Positions 36,348 through 43,407 of a DNA stretch of 64,000 nt are shown in pieces (positions within the stretch are counted from its first letter, which is position 1; each line of letters starts with the position of its first letter). Location: NCBI RefSeq assembly GCF_004682055.1, contig NZ_QUZU01000018.1:1-64000 (forward strand), read 5' to 3'. A program made the translations under genes and the position numbers. The notes beneath the pieces are model-generated. The model searched no databases and was not told the DNA's origin. It worked only from the letters and a program-made list of their open reading frames with translations. Source of the DNA: Pseudomonas kairouanensis (GTDB lineage Bacteria > Pseudomonadota > Gammaproteobacteria > Pseudomonadales > Pseudomonadaceae).

Positions 36348-37334
36348 TTGAACCAGCCCATCCCTCCGAAGCCTTTTCTAGCCTACGTTGACCTGGTCAC
36401 ACTACTGACCGCTCGCGGCATGGAAATCCTCGACGTCGACGCTACCAAGCGTGAAATCGCCCGCCTTGGCTATTACCGTTTGAGCGGTTTCTGGTACCCA
36501 GCCCGCAGATTCGCCCGTGACGACGCAGGTAACAAGCTCATCTGCCCTCAGACCAGAAAGCCAGTTCGGATGGAAGATTTCCAGCCTAGAACTCGATTCG
36601 ACAAGGCCGTTGAGCTTTATAGATTTGATAAAGCGCTCCGCTTGCTCATGCTTGATGCAATCGAGTCGATCGAGGTCCATCTCAAGACCGTCGTAGCTCA
36701 CGAGCTGGGCCGTAACAGCGAAATGGCATATACCTCGGTGACTTTCATCGAACCTAAGTGGACTGTCATCAATCCTGGTTTCAGCATGAGCAAATGGGAC
36801 AGCTGGACGGCTCGTCAGCAAAAGAAACAGGACGAATGCAAAGAGGAGTACTTCAACTCTCATCGGTTAAAGAATCGCTCTGTGCCGTTTTGGGTTGCTG
36901 TCGAAGCATGGGATTTCGGTACCCTGTCCATCTACTATCAACTCCTCAAAGCCAAGCCTCAGGGCTGGGTCCTTGCCAGGCTGGGCCTTACAGATGTCAG
37001 AGCATTCATCAGCTGGCTCAAGGAGCTGAACACCCTCCGCAATCGGTGTGCCCATCACACCCGGATCTGGAACCAATCGTCGAGCAACCCCATTGCTCTA
37101 CCGCAACAGAGCCCTTATTTCCAAGCCCTAAACCTGGATGCAAATGCGTTAAAGCGCCTATACGGACTTATCGCCGTGATCTGGCTGCTACTTCAACGAA
37201 TCGAGCCTGGAAGTCAGTGGATCCGTGAAATCGCACGCCTGATCGATTCCAAACCGTCAATCCCTGGATGCACATTCGCCGCTATGGGCTTCCCTAGCGA
37301 AGCTGGGTTCCCTCGCCATCTTTTCGGCATCTGA
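36348..37334 (+). CDS. Abi_2 (AbiD/AbiF)-family abortive infection protein
   Basis: A 328-residue protein of the Abi_2 family. It begins KPFLAYVDLVTLLTARGMEI and shows RLGYYRLSGFWYPAR, RFDKALRLLMLDAIESIEVH and the HEPN ribonuclease-type motif LRNRCAHHTRIWN (R-N-x3-H) near residue 235. Such proteins protect populations against phage, probably by RNA cleavage. The only in-frame start before the domain is TTG at 36348; ATG at 36420 would cut into the conserved N-terminus. It is the clearest defence gene of the island. Confidence 0.85.
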   Translation: MNQPIPPKPFLAYVDLVTLLTARGMEILDVDATKREIARLGYYRLSGFWYPARRFARDDAGNKLICPQTRKPVRMEDFQPRTRFDKAVELYRFDKALRLLMLDAIESIEVHLKTVVAHELGRNSEMAYTSVTFIEPKWTVINPGFSMSKWDSWTARQQKKQDECKEEYFNSHRLKNRSVPFWVAVEAWDFGTLSIYYQLLKAKPQGWVLARLGLTDVRAFISWLKELNTLRNRCAHHTRIWNQSSSNPIALPQQSPYFQALNLDANALKRLYGLIAVIWLLLQRIEPGSQWIREIARLIDSKPSIPGCTFAAMGFPSEAGFPRHLFGI

Positions 37335-37403
37335 ACGTTGCTATCGTGCTGGCCGGCGTTTCCACTGAATTAACCGCCAGGAGACCTGTTGGACGTTCGT
37401 TAG

Positions 37404-37862
37404 CTAAAACAGATCAAAATCGGTGGATGGGATTTCATTCTTTGTCCTGGATTGCTGCTCGGCCAGCTCTCCCAGCTTCGCCATTGCCGCATCCCTGAGA
37501 CGCTTGACCCTCGGTAATATGCCGAACAACTCGACGCCTAACTCAGGTGTCAGCAGCTCGGAGACAAGCTGAATGTTGTCGTCATCTCGAATCAGATCGA
37601 CTAGGGAAATAAGGTTGAAACAGGCCTCCCCCAGCTGCTCACTAGGCGGTAAATCAGAAGCTCGCGCCTCAGCTGCAGTGATGTACGAATTAACGGTGTC
37701 TTCCGCTGCAGTCCAGCACTGCTCTATGCGATCTGCCTCCTCAGCCAGCGGAAGTCGTAACATAAGGTCGTGCATCCGCTCGATAGCCCGTTGCTTTTGC
37801 GCCTTCGACAGCTTCATCAATTGCTCATCCAATCCATGCGTATATGGAAAAGTATATTGCAT
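37404..37862 (-). CDS. Hypothetical island protein
   Basis: A 152-residue soluble, acidic, helical protein starting MQYTFPYTHGLDEQLMKLSK. It converges on the abi gene, with 69 bp between stops. Not recognised. It could be a partner or regulator of the abi gene, but nothing in the sequence proves this. Confidence 0.5.
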   Translation of the reverse strand: MQYTFPYTHGLDEQLMKLSKAQKQRAIERMHDLMLRLPLAEEADRIEQCWTAAEDTVNSYITAAEARASDLPPSEQLGEACFNLISLVDLIRDDDNIQLVSELLTPELGVELFGILPRVKRLRDAAMAKLGELAEQQSRTKNEIPSTDFDLF

Positions 37863-37887
37863 ACACGCTTACCGGTAGTGCGGCAAA

Positions 37888-37961
37888 CAAAAAAGCGAAG
37901 CCAAATCAATGGCTTCGCTTATGGTGTTTACAGTATCGAAAAAGCTACGGGCTAGAACGGT
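37888..37961. repeat. 74-bp direct repeat, left copy (terminator plus ssb 3' tail)
   Basis: Matches 40265-40338 at 71 of 74 positions. It contains a terminator hairpin GCGAAGCCA/TGGCTTCGC with a T-run on the minus strand, followed by the last codons of the ssb reading frame. The two copies bracket the MFS transporter and IclR gene. Confidence 0.8.
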
Positions 37962-37981
37962 TGTACTCACCAAAAAGCTGT
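37954..37981. repeat. 28-bp repeat, copy 2
   Basis: AGAACGGTTGTACTCACCAA and the next 8 bp, matching 36004-36031 with two mismatches. It overlaps the right edge of the left 74-bp repeat. Confidence 0.6.
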
Positions 37982-38083
37982 AAACAAATCAGATTTTTTC
38001 CTAAAAATCAACGAAATGCATATAAAATAATTGCCGGCCTCCAAAAAAACCGTAAACCTCTTCGGTATTCAAGGCACTTTTGT

Positions 38084-39286
38084 TTACACTTTCCTCTCAT
38101 GCCGAACCCGGTCGCGCACCTCGGTCTGGCGAGCTGAGTGCGAAACGTTCATGGCAGCCTTCCTTGCTTCATGACTCAGGGGGCACCAGAACGCGACGAT
38201 GGCAGACAAAACGGCACTTCCGATGAAAACAATCGCGCTGTTGCCAGGTACGAGCTCAATCGCCGAACACAAGAACTGCCCTGCGAAAATGGCCATGGAC
38301 AGGTAAGCCAGGTTCCGCCCACGTACCTGGGCATGACTTTGCTCAATTGTCATGTGGTTAACCAGCGGTACTGAAAAACCGAAGCCGGCCCCCATGAAGA
38401 CACCTCCGAATACGATCAGCTCAAGGTTCGGAGAGAAGGCAAATAGAGTATGTGCCGCGGCGTAGCACACAAACGCCAAGGAAAGGGTTCCGCGCTCCTT
38501 CAGGCGTGTAACAACAGCAGGCATAAGCGCAGCCGCCGCCACGGCTACCAGCGATACAAAGGCGAGGTAGTAGCCAGTCTCAGCTTCGGAAAGCCCCATC
38601 GCGTGCAATTTGAGCGGCAGTGAAATGATCGCGGTGAAGAACGCCAGCATCGAGAAGATCGCTACCGCGAATACATGCTTCAGCGCCCGCGGCACGGCTT
38701 GATGCGCCGTCCCTTCAGTCGTTTCCATAGCTTCGCCATCCGGTCGAGGTACGAAGACGATAAGCATGGCCAGCATGATCCACGAAGCAAGATAGAGCAC
38801 AAATGGCCAGCGCCATCCGGCAGTCGCAAGCAATCCCCCTAGGAAAAGGAAAATTACCCCTCCCAACTCGATAGCCATGCCCTGGTTGGCAATCATTTGC
38901 AGTCTTGCCTTGCCCTGATAGAAGGTCGAAATCAGGCCTGTTCCACCCGCCATGACCAAGGCGGTAGCACCACCTAACAGTAACCGGTCGGTGAAGACCA
39001 ACAAGTGTCCCGCTAGGAATGCGCCGCCGGCACCCAATAACCCGTACAAGAACAGGCCGACGCATACGGCTTTGTACAGCCCCATTTTGTCGATAAAGCG
39101 ACCCGCGAGGGGGCCGAATAATATGACGCCCAGGGATGGGATCGTCACTAGCAGCCCAGCCCCGCTCTCCGTTCCGAGGTGTTTGGCGATTGAGGGAAGG
39201 CCCGGGACGATGACGCATCCAACCATGATGGTTAGACAGGCAATTGCGAGCAGTGAAAACGCCCCCATCTTCGAAGGTGTTTGCAT
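38084..39286 (-). CDS. MFS transporter
   Basis: A 400-residue major facilitator protein with about 12 hydrophobic segments. The loop 2-3 signature is visible as GPLAGRFIDKMGLYKAV near residue 57. A CIxxPxL-type start (CVIVPGLPSIAKHLG) suits drug or metabolite exporters of the DHA1 type. It is divergent from an IclR regulator across 141 bp, so it is probably controlled by it. The substrate is unknown. Confidence 0.88.
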   Translation of the reverse strand: MQTPSKMGAFSLLAIACLTIMVGCVIVPGLPSIAKHLGTESGAGLLVTIPSLGVILFGPLAGRFIDKMGLYKAVCVGLFLYGLLGAGGAFLAGHLLVFTDRLLLGGATALVMAGGTGLISTFYQGKARLQMIANQGMAIELGGVIFLFLGGLLATAGWRWPFVLYLASWIMLAMLIVFVPRPDGEAMETTEGTAHQAVPRALKHVFAVAIFSMLAFFTAIISLPLKLHAMGLSEAETGYYLAFVSLVAVAAAALMPAVVTRLKERGTLSLAFVCYAAAHTLFAFSPNLELIVFGGVFMGAGFGFSVPLVNHMTIEQSHAQVRGRNLAYLSMAIFAGQFLCSAIELVPGNSAIVFIGSAVLSAIVAFWCPLSHEARKAAMNVSHSARQTEVRDRVRHERKV

Positions 39287-39427
39287 CTGACACTCCTTTG
39301 TTCCATGTTGTCCGCTTAGCGGAACGGATAACCGATGTACGGAACAATGGTGGTATCATCCTGAAACGATGTCAAGGTTGAGCCGGGTCAACGGTGGGTC
39401 GATAGTTACGCAAATAGGAAAAGAGAG
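39287..39427. promoter_or_regulatory. MFS/IclR divergent control region
   Basis: Contains several related half-sites: TGTTCCA (39299-39305), GCGGAACG (39319-39326) and ACGGAACA (39339-39346), plus the small palindrome CCGCTTAGCGG. This pattern fits binding by the adjacent IclR-type protein. Confidence 0.5.
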
Positions 39428-40186
39428 ATGAGTGAGCAAGAGGAAGGAGCGTCTGGGAAGCAGGTAATTGCGCGAGCCGCCTCGGTTTTGAAAGCATTGG
39501 AAAATCAGCGCTCAGGCCTGACACTCTCGCAGATTTCAAAAGCGTCCGGGCTTCCGCGTACGACGGTGCATCGCCTTGTAACCGCTCTGGAAGCACAGCA
39601 ATTTGTGATGTCGGGGAGCGATGGCGTTCGATTGGGCCCAGCCCTGGTTCGACTGGCGGCGTCTGCTCATACAGACATCATCAGCATCGCGCGACCTTTC
39701 ATCGAAGCACTTGGACGAACCACCCGGGAGACTGTGGATTTATGTGTATATCGGGGGCACCACTCGGTCCTGGTCGACCAATACCCGTCTGATCGCGAGC
39801 TGAGAGTCGTTTCAGCACTGGGGACGGCGTTTCCTATTCACTGCACAGCTCACGGGAAGGCGATCCTGGCTGAGCTTCCTCTAGATCTGCTCGACTCGCT
39901 GCTGGAACGCCGGCTCGACCAACGGGCGACTAACACGATTTACGACAAGGACCGGCTACTGGAGGAACTCGCGGCTATCCGTGACAGAGGATATGCCATT
40001 GACGAGCAGGAGCACGCGGAGGGGGTTTATGGGATCAGCGTCTTTTTGCGAACTGGCCTGAGCGACCACTACGCGATCGCGGTGGCTGTGCCGCAGCTTC
40101 GCTACGATCGCGAAGCAGATCAGATTCTCCATGCGCTGCGTAAGTGCAAAGCTGAAATCGAGTCAATTTTGAGAAGTACTCGGTAG
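39428..40186 (+). CDS. IclR-family regulator
   Basis: A 252-residue protein with an N-terminal winged helix (LTLSQISKASGLPRTTVHRL near residue 35) and a C-terminal IclR effector domain (LGTAFPIHCTAHGKAILAEL, EHAEGVYGISVFLR). It is divergent from the MFS transporter and likely controls it. Effector unknown. Confidence 0.9.
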   Translation: MSEQEEGASGKQVIARAASVLKALENQRSGLTLSQISKASGLPRTTVHRLVTALEAQQFVMSGSDGVRLGPALVRLAASAHTDIISIARPFIEALGRTTRETVDLCVYRGHHSVLVDQYPSDRELRVVSALGTAFPIHCTAHGKAILAELPLDLLDSLLERRLDQRATNTIYDKDRLLEELAAIRDRGYAIDEQEHAEGVYGISVFLRTGLSDHYAIAVAVPQLRYDREADQILHALRKCKAEIESILRSTR

Positions 40187-40264
40187 CCAAAGTCGCGCTA
40201 TCGATTACGTAATTCATGGCAGCATTAACCTAAGCTTCACTCAGATGGTTCTTGCTAACCAACA

Positions 40265-40338
40265 CAAAAAAGCGAAGCCAAATCAATGGCTTCGCTCCTG
40301 GTGTTTACAGTATCGAAAAAGCTACGGGCAAGAACGGT
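40265..40338. repeat. 74-bp direct repeat, right copy
   Basis: Second copy of the terminator/ssb-tail repeat, here in its natural place at the 3' end of the ssb remnant. Terminator stem GCGAAGCCA/TGGCTTCGC reads on the minus strand. Confidence 0.8.
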
Positions 40339-40779
40339 ATCCCATCGTCTTCGAAGTCGTCTGCCAGCGGTGGTGCGGGTTGTTGAGCGGCCTGACGCGG
40401 TTGCTGCTGGCGCGGGGACTGTTGACTGCCCGCCTGGCTGTACTGATAGCCGCCCTGTTGCTGTCCTGCGGACGGCCACCGAGCAGCTGCATAGTGCGTT
40501 GATGTCGACGATGATCTCGGTGGAGTAGCGCTTGATACCGTCTTTTTCCCACTCGTGGGTCTGCAGCTTGCTTTCGATGTAGCACTGCGAGCCTTTGCTC
40601 AGGTACTGGCCAGCGATCTCGGCAACTCTGCCGAACAGCGACACACGGTGCCACTCGGTACGCTCGACCTTTTGGCCCAACTGCTTGTCAGTCCACTGCT
40701 CGCTAGTAGCCAGGCTCAGATTGGTCACGGCGTTACCGTTGGGCAGATGCGGAACGCCGGAAGTATCCCTCACCGTCAT
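40305..40779 (-). pseudogene. ssb: Broken single-stranded DNA-binding protein gene
   Basis: The OB-fold core is clear: HLPNGNAVTNLSLATSEQW, KVERTEWHRVSLFGRVAEIA and GSQCYIESKLQTHEWEKDGI. The first strand is missing; the frame starts at MTVRDTSG beside the island-end repeat. At the usual INGTMQLLGGRP a single base is lost (frame shift), and a second single-base loss lies about 20 bp further. Reading across both restores a Q/P-rich tail and the acidic tip PLADDFEDDGIPF, which the actual frame therefore lacks. That tip recruits repair and replication partners, so the product is probably defective. Confidence 0.85.
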
Positions 40780-40798
40780 GCCACAAATTTGCCACACT
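40779..40798. repeat. 20-bp direct repeat inside right island end
   Basis: Exact copy of TGCCACAAATTTGCCACACT found at 27871-27890, 106 bp inside attR. It coincides with the truncated 5' end of the ssb remnant. Candidate recombinase arm site. Confidence 0.6.
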
Positions 40799-40904
40799 CC
40801 CTCCGCTAACCGAGGCGACAACCCGCTAATCCTAGCTAACTCAACCCATTGATTTTTCAGCTAATCCCCGCTAACGTACTGATTCCAAACGCCGACTTTT
40901 AGGA

Positions 40905-40945
40905 CTCCGAAGGCAGGGGTCGTGGGTTCGAATCCCGCCGGGTGC
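40905..40945. repeat. attR: duplicated tRNA-Arg 3' part
   Basis: Exact 41-bp copy of 27755-27795, followed by ACCA instead of GCCA. The 5' half of a tRNA is absent, so this is an attachment-site remnant, not a gene. The 13,150-bp offset gives the size of the island. Confidence 0.93.
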
Positions 40946-40957
40946 ACCAGATATGTG

Positions 40958-40992
40958 AAAAAGCCCCAGGTCGAAAGGCCTGGGGCTTTTTT
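40958..40992 (+). terminator. Terminator copy 1 (original tRNA-Arg terminator)
   Basis: AAGCCCCAGG, loop TCGAAAGG, CCTGGGGCTTTTTT. It lies 8 bp after attR, so it was the tRNA terminator before the island inserted. It recurs at 42092-42122. Confidence 0.85.
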
Positions 40993-41028
40993 GTAGACTG
41001 TCGATCGTCCCGATCACTGAGTTCTCAC

Positions 41029-42069
41029 ATGAACGACAGCAGCCAGAACCAACATCCTCCCGCCCCATTAGGCGAAATGCTGCTGTTCCAAAGCGGCGAT
41101 GGTTCAGTTCGCCTGGAGTGCCGCTTTGATAGCGACACCCTGTGGCTATCGCAGGCCATGATTTGTGAGTTGTACGGCAAGGCGAAAGCGACTATCAGCG
41201 AACATATCAGTCACATCTTCGCAGAGGGCGAATTGATTGAAAATTCAGTTGTTCGGTTTTACCGAACAACTGCCGCCGACGATAAGCCCTATAACGTCCG
41301 GCATTTCAGCCTACCGCTGATTCTAGCCGTGGGTTATCGAGTACGCTCCAAGCGAGGCACGCAATTCCGCCAGTGGGCTACGCAGGTATTGGAAGATTAT
41401 CTGGTCAAAGGCTTCGCCATGGATGACGAACGGCTGAAGAACCCTCCAGTGGGACGCTCATTGGCTCCTGACTACTTTGACGAATTACTTGAACGCATTC
41501 GCGATATTCGCGCCAGCGAGCGACGGGTTTACCTGCGAGTGCGGGAGATTTTCGCGATGGCTGCGGACTACGTACCGTCGAATAGTGAAACGACCACATT
41601 CTTTCAAACCATTCAAAACAAACTGCACTTCGCGAGCACCGGCCTAACTGCTGCTGAGCTTATTAGCCAACGCGTAGACGCGACGCTACCCAATATGGGC
41701 CTGACCAGCTTCAAAGGGGATGAGGTACGCAAAAGCGATGTCACTATCGCCAAAAACTATCTGCATACAGAAGAAATCTCCGCATTGAATCGCATTGTCA
41801 CCATGTGGCTGGATTTCGCAGAAGATCAAGCCTTGAGGCGCAAACAAATCTTCCTGCATGACTGGCAGGAAAAACTGGATCAGTTCCTCGCCTTCAATGA
41901 TCGTGAGGTTTTGCAGGATTCGGGACAGGTCAGCAAGCTCGTGGCTGACGACAAAGCGAAAGCGGAGTACGAACGTTACAACCAGCAACGCAGAGTGTTG
42001 AAAGAAGCTAAGGGCGAGGCCTCAAATATTGAGGCTCTGCGAGCGATCTCACAGAAGATAAATCATTGA
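41029..42069 (+). CDS. RhuM-family virulence-type protein
   Basis: A 346-residue protein of the RhuM family. It starts MNDSSQNQHPPAPLGEMLLF and shows SDTLWLSQAMICELYGKAKA, the FRQWATQVLEDYLVKGFAMD segment and ADYVPSNSETTTFFQTIQNK. RhuM was first named from a Salmonella pathogenicity island; its function is unknown, though KilA/BRO-like DNA-binding regions suggest a mobile-element role. Codon usage is less GC-rich than in the chromosome on its right. It sits between two near-identical terminators, which suggests separate insertion from the large island. Confidence 0.85.
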   Translation: MNDSSQNQHPPAPLGEMLLFQSGDGSVRLECRFDSDTLWLSQAMICELYGKAKATISEHISHIFAEGELIENSVVRFYRTTAADDKPYNVRHFSLPLILAVGYRVRSKRGTQFRQWATQVLEDYLVKGFAMDDERLKNPPVGRSLAPDYFDELLERIRDIRASERRVYLRVREIFAMAADYVPSNSETTTFFQTIQNKLHFASTGLTAAELISQRVDATLPNMGLTSFKGDEVRKSDVTIAKNYLHTEEISALNRIVTMWLDFAEDQALRRKQIFLHDWQEKLDQFLAFNDREVLQDSGQVSKLVADDKAKAEYERYNQQRRVLKEAKGEASNIEALRAISQKINH

Positions 42070-42091
42070 AGCGTTTCGTTTAGATAGCAAT

Positions 42092-42122
42092 AAGCCCCAG
42101 GTCGAAAGACCTGGGGCTTTTT
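42092..42122 (+). terminator. Terminator copy 2 after rhuM-like gene
   Basis: AAGCCCCAGG, loop TCGAAAG, ACCTGGGGCTTTTT. One stem mismatch from copy 1, exactly 1131 bp away. Confidence 0.85.
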
Positions 42123-42135
42123 CGTGGGCGCCGGG

Positions 42136-42729
42136 TTAACGCTTCACAAGCGCTTCCAACAACGCCGGCAAGTCTTCATCGGGAAAGCGCTCATGCAGCG
42201 CCAGCAACTTCTCATCTGCCGCCCTCGCCTGCCCTGCCTCACGCAACCTCACAATCGCGTGCAGCTCCTCTTCCAAAGTAGGCAAGGCCACCGGCGCACG
42301 CTTGCTGAGCCTGGCGCTGGGCTCATCCGCCATTGAGCCCATGACCTGTGCACTCTCAGCCTGGGGCGCAACGGCAAGGCGGGCCATCGGTGCAGGGGCC
42401 GACAGGGCCGGTGGGGCCGGGCTCGCCACGTCTTCGTGCAGGGCGGAAAACGTCGCGGTGGATATCGCCTGTTGCGGCACCGGCTCACGCATCACCACGC
42501 CAATCATCAACGCCAAACCGGCGACGGTGGCGAACGCCATCTGCCAGCGCGGCCGTTGGCAGGCGCGCAGCCAGCGTTGCCACAGGTACGGTTGCGGCGC
42601 CGGGGCTTCACGACGGGCGGTGGCGAGGATGAAGGCGTCGAGGGACGCGGGTGGCTCGCCAGTGCTGTGTTGACGATAGTGCTGTAGGAGCACGTCGTCA
42701 GGGTCCGGGGTATGTCGGGAGTCGGTCAT
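42136..42729 (-). CDS. Probable anti-sigma factor
   Basis: A 197-residue protein with one membrane segment near residues 63-82 (MAFATVAGLALMIGVVM). The N-terminal cytoplasmic part lacks the Cys/His zinc site of ZAS-type anti-sigma factors. The periplasmic part is Ala/Pro-rich and ends in a charged helical region (TLEEELHAIVRLREAGQARA). Its start overlaps the upstream ECF sigma gene by 4 nt, which supports an anti-sigma role. Confidence 0.65.
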   Translation of the reverse strand: MTDSRHTPDPDDVLLQHYRQHSTGEPPASLDAFILATARREAPAPQPYLWQRWLRACQRPRWQMAFATVAGLALMIGVVMREPVPQQAISTATFSALHEDVASPAPPALSAPAPMARLAVAPQAESAQVMGSMADEPSARLSKRAPVALPTLEEELHAIVRLREAGQARAADEKLLALHERFPDEDLPALLEALVKR

Positions 42730-43298
42730 GCGGGTATCTCCTCGGCCAGCAGGCGGCGCAGTTTCTGCTGGGCGTAACGCAGGCGGCTTTTTACGGTTTC
42801 CAGCGGGGCGTTGGTGAGGGCAGCGATTTGCGGCACCTCAAGGTCGCCGTGCAGGCGCAGCAGGAAGACTTCGCGCTGGTCTTCGGGCAAGTCTTGCAAC
42901 GCGGCGTCGAGACGGGCCTGGTCGCGGCTGAGGCTCAGGTGCTGCTCGGGGCCGGCGCTGTCGTCGGGTTGGGCGTGCAGTTGTTCGTCGTAGCTGTCAT
43001 GCAAGGGGTTGTGGATGCCGTGCTTGCGCCAGTAATCGATCAGGCGGTTGCGGGCAATCTGGAACAGCCATGTACGAAAGCTCGCCCGGCCTTGTGGTTG
43101 TGTGGTGCTGCGGATCAGGCTGAGCCAGGTTTCCTGAAAAACTTCCTCGGCCAGTTCGGCTTTGTTGCTCAGGGACACGAGGAATCGGTACAGGCCCTGG
43201 CGATGCCGGGCGTACAGGGCTTCGAACGCGGCAGTGTCGCCGGTTCGGTAGCGGGCCAGCAGCGATTCATCGCTGGGTGAATCATCTGGAACAGCCAT
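42726..43298 (-). CDS. ECF-type RNA polymerase sigma factor
   Basis: A 190-residue sigma-70 family protein. Region 2 contains YRFLVSLSNKAELAEEVFQE and FRTWLFQIARNRLIDYWRK; region 4 contains LPEDQREVFLLRLHGDLEVP followed by IAALTNAPLETVKSRLRYAQ. It is coupled to the downstream membrane protein by a 4-nt overlap. A VWA lipoprotein gene lies just upstream in the same direction and may belong to the same system. Confidence 0.92.
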   Translation of the reverse strand: MAVPDDSPSDESLLARYRTGDTAAFEALYARHRQGLYRFLVSLSNKAELAEEVFQETWLSLIRSTTQPQGRASFRTWLFQIARNRLIDYWRKHGIHNPLHDSYDEQLHAQPDDSAGPEQHLSLSRDQARLDAALQDLPEDQREVFLLRLHGDLEVPQIAALTNAPLETVKSRLRYAQQKLRRLLAEEIPA

Positions 43299-43338
43299 GT
43301 CAGGAGCGGACTCCTTTCGAGAAATTAACGCCGATCAC

Positions 43339-43386
43339 CTGTGGGAGCCGGGCTTGCCCGCTATCGCAAGCAAGCCACACCACATT
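43339..43386. repeat. Single REP element
   Basis: GTGGGAGCCGGGCTTGCCCG followed by GCAAGCAAGCCACACCACA. A degenerate REP-like palindrome between the VWA gene and the sigma factor gene. Confidence 0.55.
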
Positions 43387-43407
43387 GGAGCGCTGTCGTG
43401 TTCAAGG

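Noticed and set aside
40905..40949. Second tRNA-Arg gene
   Set aside because: Only the 3' part is present; D-arm and 5' acceptor strand are missing. It is an attachment-site duplicate.
40942..41028. Longer rhuM-like frame starting inside attR
   Set aside because: It would read through the terminator hairpin; the ATG at 41029 begins the conserved protein.
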